64,000 bases of DNA. Origin: Bin75 sp965212135 (GTDB taxonomy: Bacteria; Nitrospirota; Nitrospiria; Nitrospirales; UBA8639). The position numbers and the translations under genes were made by a program. Below the pieces are notes generated by a model. The model saw nothing but the letters and a program-made list of their open reading frames with translations, made no database searches and had not been told where the DNA came from. This document shows, piece after piece, positions 1 to 9,949 of this stretch. The stretch lies in NCBI GenBank assembly GCA_965212135.1, contig OZ243044.1, positions 1,240,001 to 1,304,000 of the forward strand. Direction: 5' to 3'. The first letter of the stretch is position 1, and each line of letters opens with the position of its first letter.

Positions 1-1117
<1,117 letters not shown>

Positions 1118-1152
1118 CTTTTACTTCTGATACACATGACCTTGTTTCGGTC

Positions 1153-1172
1153 TATTCAGTTGTCAAAGAACC
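1153..1172 (-). promoter_or_regulatory. rRNA antitermination/processing box before 23S
   Basis: On the minus strand this reads GGTTCTTTGACAACTGAATA, about 35 bases before the 23S 5' end. A nearly identical copy precedes the 16S gene at 3502-3521. Paired boxes of this form in leader and spacer are a known feature of rRNA operons, acting in antitermination and RNase III processing. The function here is inferred from position and duplication. Confidence 0.7.
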
Positions 1173-1201
1173 ACCGGCCAGGGGCCGGAATATCATCTAT
1201 C

Positions 1202-1277
1202 TGGTGGAGCTGAGCGGGATCGAACCGCCGACCCCCTGCTTGCAAAGCAGGTGCTCTCCCAGCTGAGCTACAGCCCC
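1202..1277 (-). tRNA. tRNA-Ala (TGC)
   Basis: The minus strand folds as a 76-base tRNA with an acceptor stem GGGGCTG / CAGCTCC, anticodon loop CTTTGCAAG (anticodon TGC), a T-loop GGTTCGATCC and an encoded 3' CCA. It lies between tRNA-Ile and 23S, the usual bacterial spacer arrangement. Confidence 0.98.
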
Positions 1278-1367
1278 GTCGTTCCCGTCAAGGCCAGCAC
1301 AGGAGAAAGAGTCTGATACTCGCCCCCGACACCTTCGGCTGTCAACCCGCTCTCACGCCCGTTCAGA

Positions 1368-1445
<78 letters not shown>

Positions 1446-1526
1446 GAAAAGTCAACAAACCATGAGCGAAATGGCTGGTCGGGCACATGCCGGAAAACGC
1501 ACCATGCGCGATCAAGGATTTTTCTC

Positions 1527-1739
1527 TCATGGAGACGGAACCGACCAGGTTGAAACGTCTCCATCATTACCCATGCTTACAACCACTCCTCCACCATCAT
1601 TTTGCAATAGCTTTTCTGCCTCACGCTCGGCTTCTTTTTGTGTGTCACCCTTATACAACGCCTTCCCCCCACCAAGTCTCTCAACGTACCATTTCTTGTC
1701 ATCTTTTCTTTGGTAGACTATCCGATCAATTGCATGCAC
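1527..1739 (-). CDS. Small DUF2188-like protein encoded inside the rRNA spacer
   Basis: A 70-codon frame on the same strand as the rRNAs, between 16S and tRNA-Ile. The product has the layout of DUF2188 proteins: VYQRKDDKKWYVER, then a threonine-glutamine turn before an alanine/glutamate-rich helix (TQKEAEREAEKL), then GGGVVVSMGNDG. A strong Shine-Dalgarno GGAGG lies at about 1752-1756. The start is uncertain: GTG at 1739 is in frame, 13 bases from the GGAGG, while a better-spaced ATG at 1743 reads only five codons before a stop. The function of DUF2188 proteins is unknown. Protein-coding genes in 16S-23S spacers are rare. The similarity is judged by eye and needs a profile search. If not a gene, this would be ordinary spacer with chance similarity. 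Confidence 0.55.
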   Translation of the reverse strand: MHAIDRIVYQRKDDKKWYVERLGGGKALYKGDTQKEAEREAEKLLQNDGGGVVVSMGNDGDVSTWSVPSP

Positions 1740-1888
1740 TCATGGAAAAATTCCTCCAAACGAAATATGACCAAAAAGAGAGAAACCTGTTTCGTATTAT
1801 TTCATGGCCTGTCTTCTTGGGCAGGCATCATTGAGAAGAAGCTGTGTTAAAGAGGCGACCCTTGTTGTTTCGCTTCTTTGGAGCAACG

Positions 1889-3431
<1,543 letters not shown>

Positions 3432-3501
3432 AATTTACTACTTGACTACTCTTGACAAGGGCCGCCACTTCAACACACTTCTCTTCTTGCCGTTTTGTCG
3501 G

Positions 3502-3521
3502 CTATTCAATTGTCAAAGAAC
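3502..3521 (-). promoter_or_regulatory. rRNA leader antitermination/processing box before 16S
   Basis: The minus strand reads GTTCTTTGACAATTGAATAG in the transcribed leader, about 70 bases upstream of the 16S 5' end. It matches the copy before 23S (1153-1172) at nearly every position, as expected for an rRNA operon leader/spacer pair. Confidence 0.7.
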
Positions 3522-3540
3522 AAGTAAACCACGAATCCCT

Positions 3541-3569
3541 AATATACTGGCCTGTTTCAGCGTTGTCAA
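3541..3569 (-). promoter_or_regulatory. rRNA operon promoter (sigma-70 type)
   Basis: On the minus strand there is a perfect TTGACA (3564-3569), a 17-base spacer and TATATT (3541-3546). Upstream lies an A/T-rich stretch (about 3575-3600) that could act as an UP element. Transcription would start near 3534, about 100 bases before mature 16S, and run through the leader box. This is the strongest promoter match seen in the window and suits an rRNA operon. Confidence 0.85.
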
Positions 3570-3685
3570 GGAAACATGCAGAAAAATACAGAAAAATTTC
3601 CGTGGCTCCCTGGCTGGTCATGGTCACTCCCCCCGATACCCCCTTGCCCCTGTCCTTCAATGCGTTCCGCAATGCCGTTCCGTAA

Positions 3686-3701
3686 TGTTCCACGTGGAAC
3701 C
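3686..3701. other. Candidate parS (ParB-binding) site
   Basis: The 16-mer TGTTCCACGTGGAACC contains a perfect 14-base palindrome GTTCCACGTGGAAC. The bacterial chromosomal parS consensus is TGTTTCACGTGAAACA, and GTTCCACGTGGAAC variants are used in several genera. It lies between the rhomboid gene stop and the rRNA promoter, in non-coding DNA. parS sites usually cluster near the replication origin, so this stretch may be origin-proximal. No parA/parB gene is in the window. Confidence 0.7.
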
Positions 3702-3742
3702 CAATCCGGCCGCCGCCGCCATTGTCCACGGCCTCGCGGGGA

Positions 3743-4447
3743 TCATGTGTGCGAATGGGGCGGATTAAAAAATTTGACGTGCGGGTGTTTAAAGAATCCG
3801 ATCAACACCATGCCTCCAAGAAATCCGCCAATATGGGCAAAAAACGCGACACCGCCGCCTTCCGTTCCAAGGCTGAACCCTCCGCTCACGACCTGCAGCA
3901 CAAACCACAGGCCCAGCACGATGGCGGCCGGGACATAGACCATCTGACTGAAAAATCCCAGCGGGATAAGCACCAGCACCCTGGCGCGCGGGTATAACAG
4001 CAGATACGCCCCCAGGACTCCCGATATGGCTCCGCTGGCCCCAACCATGGGAATGACAGAAACCGGATCAATGGTCGCATGGCTCAAGGCCGCCACAATC
4101 CCGCACAGGGCATAAAAAATGAGAAAGCGGCCATGCCCCATAACGTCTTCAATATTGTTCCCGAAAATCCACAGATACAGCATATTGCCAATCAGGTGCA
4201 TCCAGCCGCCGTGCAGAAACATGCTGGTAATCAAACTGCCATAGGGTGACACCGCACCGAGTTCAACGGGGAGCTCGGCATAGGCAAACACGACCGCGGG
4301 AATGGCCCCATACTGATACACAAAGGCTTCGCCGTCACCCATTCCAAGCGTCACCTGGCGCAGGAAGACCAACACACAGGCGATGATCAACGCGACGGTC
4401 ACGTAGGGAGTGATGGCCGCGGGATTATCGTCACGCAATGGAATCAT
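3743..4447 (-). CDS. Rhomboid family intramembrane serine protease
   Basis: Polytopic membrane protease of 234 residues; rhomboids cleave substrates within the membrane using a Ser-His dyad. Visible motifs are HGGWMHLIGNM (79-89) in the second membrane segment, GASGAISG (136-143) with the nucleophile Ser138, and AHIGGF (204-209) with catalytic His205. Five to six hydrophobic segments span the protein, and the tail after residue 219 is short and polar. The N-terminal MIPLRDDNP is typical of this prokaryotic subfamily. The gene begins 33 bases after the DHH phosphoesterase stop, so the two probably share a transcript. The parS-like site and rRNA promoter follow. The substrate is unknown. Confidence 0.93.
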   Translation of the reverse strand: MIPLRDDNPAAITPYVTVALIIACVLVFLRQVTLGMGDGEAFVYQYGAIPAVVFAYAELPVELGAVSPYGSLITSMFLHGGWMHLIGNMLYLWIFGNNIEDVMGHGRFLIFYALCGIVAALSHATIDPVSVIPMVGASGAISGVLGAYLLLYPRARVLVLIPLGFFSQMVYVPAAIVLGLWFVLQVVSGGFSLGTEGGGVAFFAHIGGFLGGMVLIGFFKHPHVKFFNPPHSHT

Positions 4448-4480
4448 GGCAGTCTGTTTCGACGTGTGGCGGACAAGAGA

Positions 4481-5323
4481 TCAGGGCGCGACGTACCCGC
4501 GCAAAGGATTGAGCACGTCCGACGTCTCCGATTGAACAGGAAACGAAAAGCCCGCGGCATTCACATGCCCCCCGCCTCCATAGCGGGCGGCAATGGCGGA
4601 CACGTCCGCGGCTCCGTGGGCCGAACGCAAACTGAAATACCGGCGTCCCTGTTGTTCGTGCCAAATAATGCAAAACGGAACACCCGTACACAGGCGTTCG
4701 CCGATTTGACTGGTCATCACCGCACTGTACACCGCCGGCACGGTTTCACCCGCACAGGTCACCAGGACGGATTCCGCGACAATTTTATCAATCAAGGCAT
4801 GGTCCCGTCGAAGAATCGCCCGCCCCTCGCGTGCCAACACGTCCTGCGTCAACCCGTCCCACACCTGAAAGTCAAGCGGATACGAGGCCAGCGCCGCGCT
4901 GATTTCACGACTCTTCGGCAACCGCCATTCCCACAAATCCTTGTCCTGAATGTACCGCAACAACCAGGGGGCCGGCTCCGGGTGCGCCCATTCCCACGCC
5001 AGCACCGCCCCACTTTTCTTCATGTCAAAAAACGCATAGGGAAGACCCGCCAGCGCCGCCTGGGCCGTGACGTGGTGATCCAGAATACAGAGACTGGCCG
5101 TGGACGTAGCCAGACGTTCAATCACGTCCCGCTTATAGCTGAAGTCCGCAATTACCACGTGCGCCTTCTCCAATCCCGACGGCGGCGGCTGCCCATGCTT
5201 GACCGGAAGGTATTGCGCATCCGGATATTTTTTCCACAACGCCCACGCCGCCCCAAACCCATCGGCGCAATCGGCGTGATAGAGGACGACGGTGGGGTCG
5301 GGTTGTGACAACGCGCGTTTCAT
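4481..5323 (-). CDS. DHH-family phosphoesterase with DHHA1 domain
   Basis: 280 residues. Motif YHADCADGFGAAW (15-27) provides the first metal-binding aspartates, ADFSY (59-63) follows, and the signature LDHH is at 81-84. The C-terminal DHHA1 substrate domain ends with GGGGHVNAAGF (249-259), the GGGH loop that holds the substrate phosphate. Family members are manganese-dependent exonucleases or phosphatases acting on nano-RNA, cyclic dinucleotide products or similar phosphodiesters. The exact substrate cannot be told here. It is co-oriented with and just upstream of the rhomboid gene, and divergent from the MotB-like gene at 5424 across about 100 bases that must contain promoters for both. Confidence 0.9.
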   Translation of the reverse strand: MKRALSQPDPTVVLYHADCADGFGAAWALWKKYPDAQYLPVKHGQPPPSGLEKAHVVIADFSYKRDVIERLATSTASLCILDHHVTAQAALAGLPYAFFDMKKSGAVLAWEWAHPEPAPWLLRYIQDKDLWEWRLPKSREISAALASYPLDFQVWDGLTQDVLAREGRAILRRDHALIDKIVAESVLVTCAGETVPAVYSAVMTSQIGERLCTGVPFCIIWHEQQGRRYFSLRSAHGAADVSAIAARYGGGGHVNAAGFSFPVQSETSDVLNPLRGYVAP

Positions 5324-5423
5324 GGATGTTCAGACGAATCACCGACTATGCAAAAAGCGTCTTTCCTTGACCCCGCTTCGTTGATTTTAGGAAAATCGCG
5401 CCTTCTGTAGCGGAGCACGGGCC

Positions 5424-6098
5424 ATGCAAAAGAACAAAGGGCAATCGTCGTGGATATCCCTGTCCGATGTCATGACGGGGTTGATGCTGGTCTTTCTGCT
5501 CATCGTGGTCATGTTGCAAGACCCAACGCGATGCGGGAGTACAAAACAAAAAATTCACAACGCGCTGGAAAGCATACAGGAGCTATCGGACTACAAGATG
5601 AAATTACCATCAGATAAAAATTCGTGCGGGTTGGTCATTGCGTTCCCCGGGGATATTTTCTTTGATCAGGATCAGCCCGAACCCAAAGCAGGATTCCAAG
5701 AAGTCTTGAACGATTTTATCCCCCGCTACCTTGAAGTTTTGCAGAATAAAGAAATTAAGGATTATATTCAAGAAGTGCGCATCGAAGGGCACACCGCCGA
5801 CCTCTCAGACAAATTTCCGACAGACATTAAACTTGTGGAACTCTCGCAAGATAGGGCACGAGTCATCCTGCAATATTTCATGTCCAGCAGGGATTTTAAT
5901 GCTTTGGGGCAGGCCGACAAAGATCGATTGAAATTCAAACTCATGTCGACCGGCTTTGGGAGGGGACGCGCGCTGGATAAGGATGGACGATACCGCATCG
6001 AATCCGGCAACAAAATATCTCAAAAATCTCGACGTGTTGAGTTTCGAATCGTGACAGGCGCAAATCACGCTATACGAGAGGCGAGGCAACTGCGATGA
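5424..6098 (+). CDS. ZorB/MotB-like protein: one membrane helix plus OmpA-type domain
   Basis: 224 residues. The N-terminus has one membrane helix containing SLSDVMTGLMLVFLL (12-26). Asp15 sits where MotB and ZorB carry the proton-conducting aspartate. After a linker comes an OmpA/MotB peptidoglycan-binding domain: FDQDQPEPKAGFQEVL, then VRIEGHTAD (canonical GHTD) and ELSQDRARVI. With the MotA-like product of the next gene it should form an ion-driven inner-membrane stator. The combination with an HNH nuclease gene downstream is the content of type II Zorya anti-phage systems (ZorA, ZorB, ZorE), but zorA normally comes first. The stop overlaps the next start by ATGA. Flagellar or Tol/Exb roles are less likely because no such genes are nearby. 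Confidence 0.82.
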   Translation: MQKNKGQSSWISLSDVMTGLMLVFLLIVVMLQDPTRCGSTKQKIHNALESIQELSDYKMKLPSDKNSCGLVIAFPGDIFFDQDQPEPKAGFQEVLNDFIPRYLEVLQNKEIKDYIQEVRIEGHTADLSDKFPTDIKLVELSQDRARVILQYFMSSRDFNALGQADKDRLKFKLMSTGFGRGRALDKDGRYRIESGNKISQKSRRVEFRIVTGANHAIREARQLR

Positions 6099-7324
6099 AT
6101 CATCTAGGAATAATGACTGGGGTGATTGCGGGATTCGTGATTCTTGGAATCAGCCTGTACAAACGCCAAAAAATTCATGCCAACGATATTGCCAGTCTTG
6201 CCACGACAGCGGGCATATGGTGGACATTTTTGGGCATCGTCGTGGCGCTTTGGAGTCTTACTGGCTTGGAAGACGCCAACGTCCAAGAAAAAGTCGATAG
6301 TTTGCTAGTCGGTATCTATGCTGCGTTTATCCCCTCGATTTTTGGCGCGGCGATAGCGGTATCGACTCACATCTGCCCCGATTTCTGGCGCAAGCCCATC
6401 GAAGAAACCGACGAACAGGAAACCGACATCGATGCGCAGATTTTGCAGGAACTTCGGCGACTCAACACCAATATCGTCGGCGACAACGATACTTCACTCG
6501 TCACCAGACTGGAAAAATTCCAACTGAAAGTAACCGAGAATCAAGACGCACTGCGAAAGGAGTTTCAAGATTTTGCCAAAAATGTCGCCGACAATATCAT
6601 TGAGGCCTTGAGACAATCCATGGCTGAACTCAACGAGAGACTGGGAAAACAATTCGGCGAGAATTTTGGCAGATTTGCCGACGTTATCCCCAAACTTCTG
6701 GAGTGGCAGGAGCAATATCGCGAGACGATCCAGGACACCCAACAGCAACTGAAAACCCAGAGCGACCACTTGGAACAACTGCTGGAATCGCTCAAGAGCG
6801 CGGATAAATCGTTCACGAGTATCGCCGAACATACCTCTGCAATCGCTGCCTCTTCAAAAAATATCAATGATTTGACACAGGCCATCCACAGCAGTTTCGA
6901 CCAGCTTTTCAGTGGCGTGAAGGAAATGAGAACCGACGCCGAACAGTTTCAGGTAGCCACCCAATCGCTTACTGAAAACATTGCGAAGCAAACTGCATTA
7001 ACGGCGACTCAGAAACAGGCCCTTGAACAATCGGCAACAAGTTTGCAGGGCATCGCCGAGCGAGCCGGTATTCTTGACGACACCGCCAAACAACTTAACG
7101 AACATGTGAAGACAGTGACTGCCGGGTTGGGAGCCGTGGGCCGTTTGTCCGACACACTCCAAGGCAAAGCCGAATCCATTGAGCAAAACATGAAAAACTT
7201 AACAGACGAAACTCTCAAGCAACTGGCCAGCAACCTACGCGGCATATCCGAAGCCTTGGTGAAAGATTATGAATCAGTGCATCAAGCTATAGAGACGATT
7301 AGAAGGCAACCAGGCCAAGGATGA
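6095..7324 (+). CDS. ZorA/MotA-ExbB-like stator protein with long coiled-coil tail
   Basis: 409 residues. Hydrophobic segments near 5-22, 33-56 and 72-93 contain MotA/ExbB-like sequences (TTAGIWWTFLGIVVALW, then AAFIPSIFGAAIAVS). From about residue 115 to the end the protein is almost entirely heptad-rich, with many Gln/Glu/Lys and alanines, predicting a long cytoplasmic coiled coil. A MotA-type core with a long cytoplasmic tail is diagnostic of ZorA, whose tail is thought to relay phage sensing to the effector nuclease. The gene overlaps its neighbours by ATGA on both sides (6095-6098 and 7321-7324), implying translational coupling with the ZorB-like and HNH proteins. The tail is shorter than in some ZorA proteins. 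Its family is assigned by layout, not by a profile search. Confidence 0.8.
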   Translation: MNHLGIMTGVIAGFVILGISLYKRQKIHANDIASLATTAGIWWTFLGIVVALWSLTGLEDANVQEKVDSLLVGIYAAFIPSIFGAAIAVSTHICPDFWRKPIEETDEQETDIDAQILQELRRLNTNIVGDNDTSLVTRLEKFQLKVTENQDALRKEFQDFAKNVADNIIEALRQSMAELNERLGKQFGENFGRFADVIPKLLEWQEQYRETIQDTQQQLKTQSDHLEQLLESLKSADKSFTSIAEHTSAIAASSKNINDLTQAIHSSFDQLFSGVKEMRTDAEQFQVATQSLTENIAKQTALTATQKQALEQSATSLQGIAERAGILDDTAKQLNEHVKTVTAGLGAVGRLSDTLQGKAESIEQNMKNLTDETLKQLASNLRGISEALVKDYESVHQAIETIRRQPGQG

Positions 7325-8087
7325 CCGAAGTTGAGAAGATAATAGGGGATTGGTCGTTTATGACGAAAATTGGCGCCAAGCCCTCTACCAAGACGTTTGA
7401 GCCTGTCTCCATCGCCTCTAAAATCACAGGGAAACTAAGGCAAGGCGAGACAATCACACTTGCCGATATTCCTGAAGAGTGGACACGCCTTCCGGTATTT
7501 CTTGACGATCAATCACTGCCTTTTGTGCTCTATATTTCTGATCAATATTGGTCCTATAGAATCACCAAAGGGTATAAATTTCATTTTAAGTGGTGCGCTG
7601 CACTTCAAGAAATGAAAGAAAGGGGAAAGATAGACCGATATCGAGCCAAGTACGATATCTGCAATCCTGCCTTTGAAATCAATGATAACGATCGCGAAGA
7701 ACTTAAAGTCTGCATGAGGTGTTGTAGCGAGTTTCCAGAGGTGTACAGGTTTTTTGACGCCAACCGTTGGAATATCGTGAACAAATTCCGCATGCCGGAA
7801 TTCTTTGAGAAATTCGGCATAATAAATTTACCGGCATCCACCCATCCGGGCGGGAGAGATGACTATACGAGAAACTGGCCCAAGGTGGCTCTGCGGGAAA
7901 AAGAGAAAGCCGGGTGGAGATGCCAAGACCCGAATCATGTTGGCAATAGAGACTTCAGCCAAAAAAGCATGATTTACATGTGCACCACAAATCCGGCGTC
8001 AAGAGCGATAACGTATCGGCCAACTTAGAAGTCGTCTGCAGTACCTGCCACGCTAAAAAACCTGGGCATGGACATATGCAACCATGA
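7321..8087 (+). CDS. ZorE-like HNH endonuclease, interrupted by an apparent -1 frameshift
   Basis: Frame 0 runs from 7321 and ends at 8028, after only half of the HNH domain. At the A6 run 7961-7966 a shift to the -1 frame restores HVHHKSGVKSDNVSANLEV, then CSTCHAKKP and GH. That is the expected HNH core (HH, N, CxxC-H), ending at TGA 8085-8087. The repaired protein is about 255 residues. The stop then overlaps the dus start by ATGA, the same junction type as the other genes in this chain, which supports the shifted frame being the real one. Upstream blocks YKFHFKWCAAL and KVCMRCC, and the cysteine before PNH, suggest further metal sites. Explanations are a missing A in the consensus, a true inactivating deletion, or recoding. 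A nuclease effector fits the two stator-like genes before it. Confidence 0.75.
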
Positions 8088-9262
8088 CCTTCTGGCACCA
8101 CCTCCCCCGCCCCATCATCGGCTTGGCACCGATGGACGGGGTCACCGACATTGCGTTCCGGCACATCATCGCCACGTATGGCCGACCGGACGTTATCTTT
8201 ACCGAATTTACCAACGTCCATGACGTGTGCCATGGCCGGGAGATGGGCTGGGAACCGTTGCGGTTTACCGACGGTCAACGGCCGATTGTCGCGCAACTCT
8301 ATGGCAAGCACCCGGACTTCTTTTACCAGTCCGCGCACGTGGTGAGCGAACTCGGGTTTGACGGGCTGGACATCAACATGGGGTGTCCGTCAAAAAACGT
8401 GGCCTCGTCGGGGTCCGGCGCGGGGCTGATCAAAACGCCGGAACTGGCGCTTGAGATCATGGCCGCGACCACACGCGGGCTGCACGATTGGGCCGACGGG
8501 CAAACGCTGGGCGAAGCCGGACTCAAACCAGCCATTGTCGAAAAGGTGCGCCGGGTGCGCGGCGCGCAGACGGTTCTGGATTCCCGCCTTCGCGGGAATG
8601 ACGGAGAAGGACATGACGGACACGTCACGCGCCGCGCCCTGCCCCTGTCCGTGAAAACGCGCCTCGGATACGACTCCGTCATTATCAAGGAATGGAGCGC
8701 GTGCCTCGTCCAGGGCCAGCCAGAAATCATCTCCATCCATGGCCGCACCTTGAAACAAATGTATCGGGGCGACGCGGATTGGGACGCGATTGCCGAGGCC
8801 GCCGCACAGATTCGCCGACAGGGCATCCTCACGTTTGGCAACGGCGACATCGGCTCGTTGAACGACGCCATCGCCCGCATCCGGGCCAGCGAGGTGGACG
8901 GCATTCTCCTTGGCCGCGCGGCCCTGGGCAACCCGTGGATTTTTCACGGCAAGGAGTTGATCCGGGAGGCCGTGCGGACCCGCTCCCCCCATCTCGTCCG
9001 TGAGCCTTCGGTTTCTCTGGAAGACCGGTTCGCGATGATGCTGAAGCATGCCCGCGCGTTTGAACAGTTTCACGAGGCCCGCCGTTTTCCGCGTATGCGC
9101 AAACACCTGGGATGGTACTGCAACGGCTTTCCGTATGCGGCATCCCTGCGCGCCGGCATGGTCACCACCCATCACGCCGGGGACGTGGCGCGCCTGCTTG
9201 ACGGGTATCTATCTGAACGTGCCTTGTCCGACGTCAACGCACTCGCGGCTTTGACCACGTAA
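8084..9262 (+). CDS. tRNA-dihydrouridine synthase
   Basis: 392 residues, an FMN-dependent TIM-barrel enzyme reducing uridines in tRNA. Motifs are APMDGVTD (15-22), the active-site loop DINMGCPSKNV, VKTRLGY, SIHGRT and FGNGDI. The catalytic cysteine is that of GCPS. Between the first and second halves there is an unusual insertion of roughly 22 residues (VLDSRLRGNDGEGHDG) encoded by a palindromic repeat element at 8576-8602. The insertion keeps the frame, and the flanking motifs remain intact, so the enzyme may still work. The start overlaps the upstream HNH gene's shifted-frame stop (ATGA). maf follows after 23 bases. Which Dus subfamily this is cannot be told safely. Confidence 0.93.
   Translation: MTFWHHLPRPIIGLAPMDGVTDIAFRHIIATYGRPDVIFTEFTNVHDVCHGREMGWEPLRFTDGQRPIVAQLYGKHPDFFYQSAHVVSELGFDGLDINMGCPSKNVASSGSGAGLIKTPELALEIMAATTRGLHDWADGQTLGEAGLKPAIVEKVRRVRGAQTVLDSRLRGNDGEGHDGHVTRRALPLSVKTRLGYDSVIIKEWSACLVQGQPEIISIHGRTLKQMYRGDADWDAIAEAAAQIRRQGILTFGNGDIGSLNDAIARIRASEVDGILLGRAALGNPWIFHGKELIREAVRTRSPHLVREPSVSLEDRFAMMLKHARAFEQFHEARRFPRMRKHLGWYCNGFPYAASLRAGMVTTHHAGDVARLLDGYLSERALSDVNALAALTT
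8576..8602 (+). repeat. Palindromic repeat element inside the dus coding sequence
   Basis: A 27-base copy of a palindromic repeat, with arms TTCCCGC and GCGGGAA around a short loop. Its reverse complement matches the copy at 43027-43053 at 25 of 27 positions. It is read in frame as part of an insertion in the dus product. This type of GTCATTCCCGC repeat is scattered in many bacterial genomes, usually between genes. Confidence 0.8.
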
Positions 9263-9285
9263 TCCCCGCACGCTTCGGCCAACCC

Positions 9286-9912
9286 GTGTCTCTCATCCTG
9301 GCTTCCACCTCTCCCCGCCGGCAAGAACTGCTGGCCTTGCTCGGCGTCACGTTTGAGGTCATGCCCCCCACGGTCGAGGAAATCCGTTCCCCCGATCTTG
9401 CCCCGGCGGACCAGGCAACACAATGGGCGCTGGACAAGGCCCTGTCCATTGCGCGGCGGTATCCTGACGATCTGGTGCTGGGCGGCGATACGGTCATTGA
9501 AATTGACGGACTCCTGATGGGCAAACCGACCGACCTCAACGACGCCGAAACCATGCTGCGGCAACTCCGGAGCCGCCGACACGCCGTGCATACGGGTATC
9601 GCGCTGCTTCATCATGCCTCACAGACAACCGTGGTGCGGCTTGAGACCGCGCGGGTGTGGATGAAGCCCTTCACAGACCATGAACTCCGATGGTATCTGG
9701 AGACGAACGAAAGCATGGGCAAGGCCGGGTCGTATTCCATTCAGGGAGCAGGCGCCCGACTCATTGAAAAGATTGAGGGAGATTATCCGGCGGTGGTTGG
9801 GTTGCCGCTCCGACACACCGCCGCGCTACTGGCGGCACACGGCGTCGCCGTTCCGCAAGCAGTCGAAGATTTGTACCGATTAAAGCCGTACAACAACTGG
9901 AAGGAATTTTGA
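9286..9912 (+). CDS. maf: Maf family nucleotide pyrophosphatase
   Basis: 208 residues from a GTG start. Maf proteins hydrolyse non-canonical or methylated nucleoside triphosphates, keeping them out of nucleic acids. Signature features are LASTSPRRQELL at the N-terminus, GGDTVIEIDG, and GKAGSYSIQG followed by IEKIEGDYPAVVGLPL. Length matches the family. It starts 23 bases after dus and probably shares the transcript. The start is fixed by the conserved N-terminal motif, which begins at residue 3. Which nucleotide is preferred (dTTP/UTP or m7GTP type) is not decidable by eye. Confidence 0.92.
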   Translation: MSLILASTSPRRQELLALLGVTFEVMPPTVEEIRSPDLAPADQATQWALDKALSIARRYPDDLVLGGDTVIEIDGLLMGKPTDLNDAETMLRQLRSRRHAVHTGIALLHHASQTTVVRLETARVWMKPFTDHELRWYLETNESMGKAGSYSIQGAGARLIEKIEGDYPAVVGLPLRHTAALLAAHGVAVPQAVEDLYRLKPYNNWKEF

Positions 9913-9949
9913 GGTCCCTGAACGTCGGCGCATCCCCACGGACGCCGCC

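Noticed and set aside
3502..3729. 75-codon frame on the minus strand over the rRNA promoter and parS-like site
   Set aside because: It covers regulatory DNA and the leader, and its product has no coherent domain.
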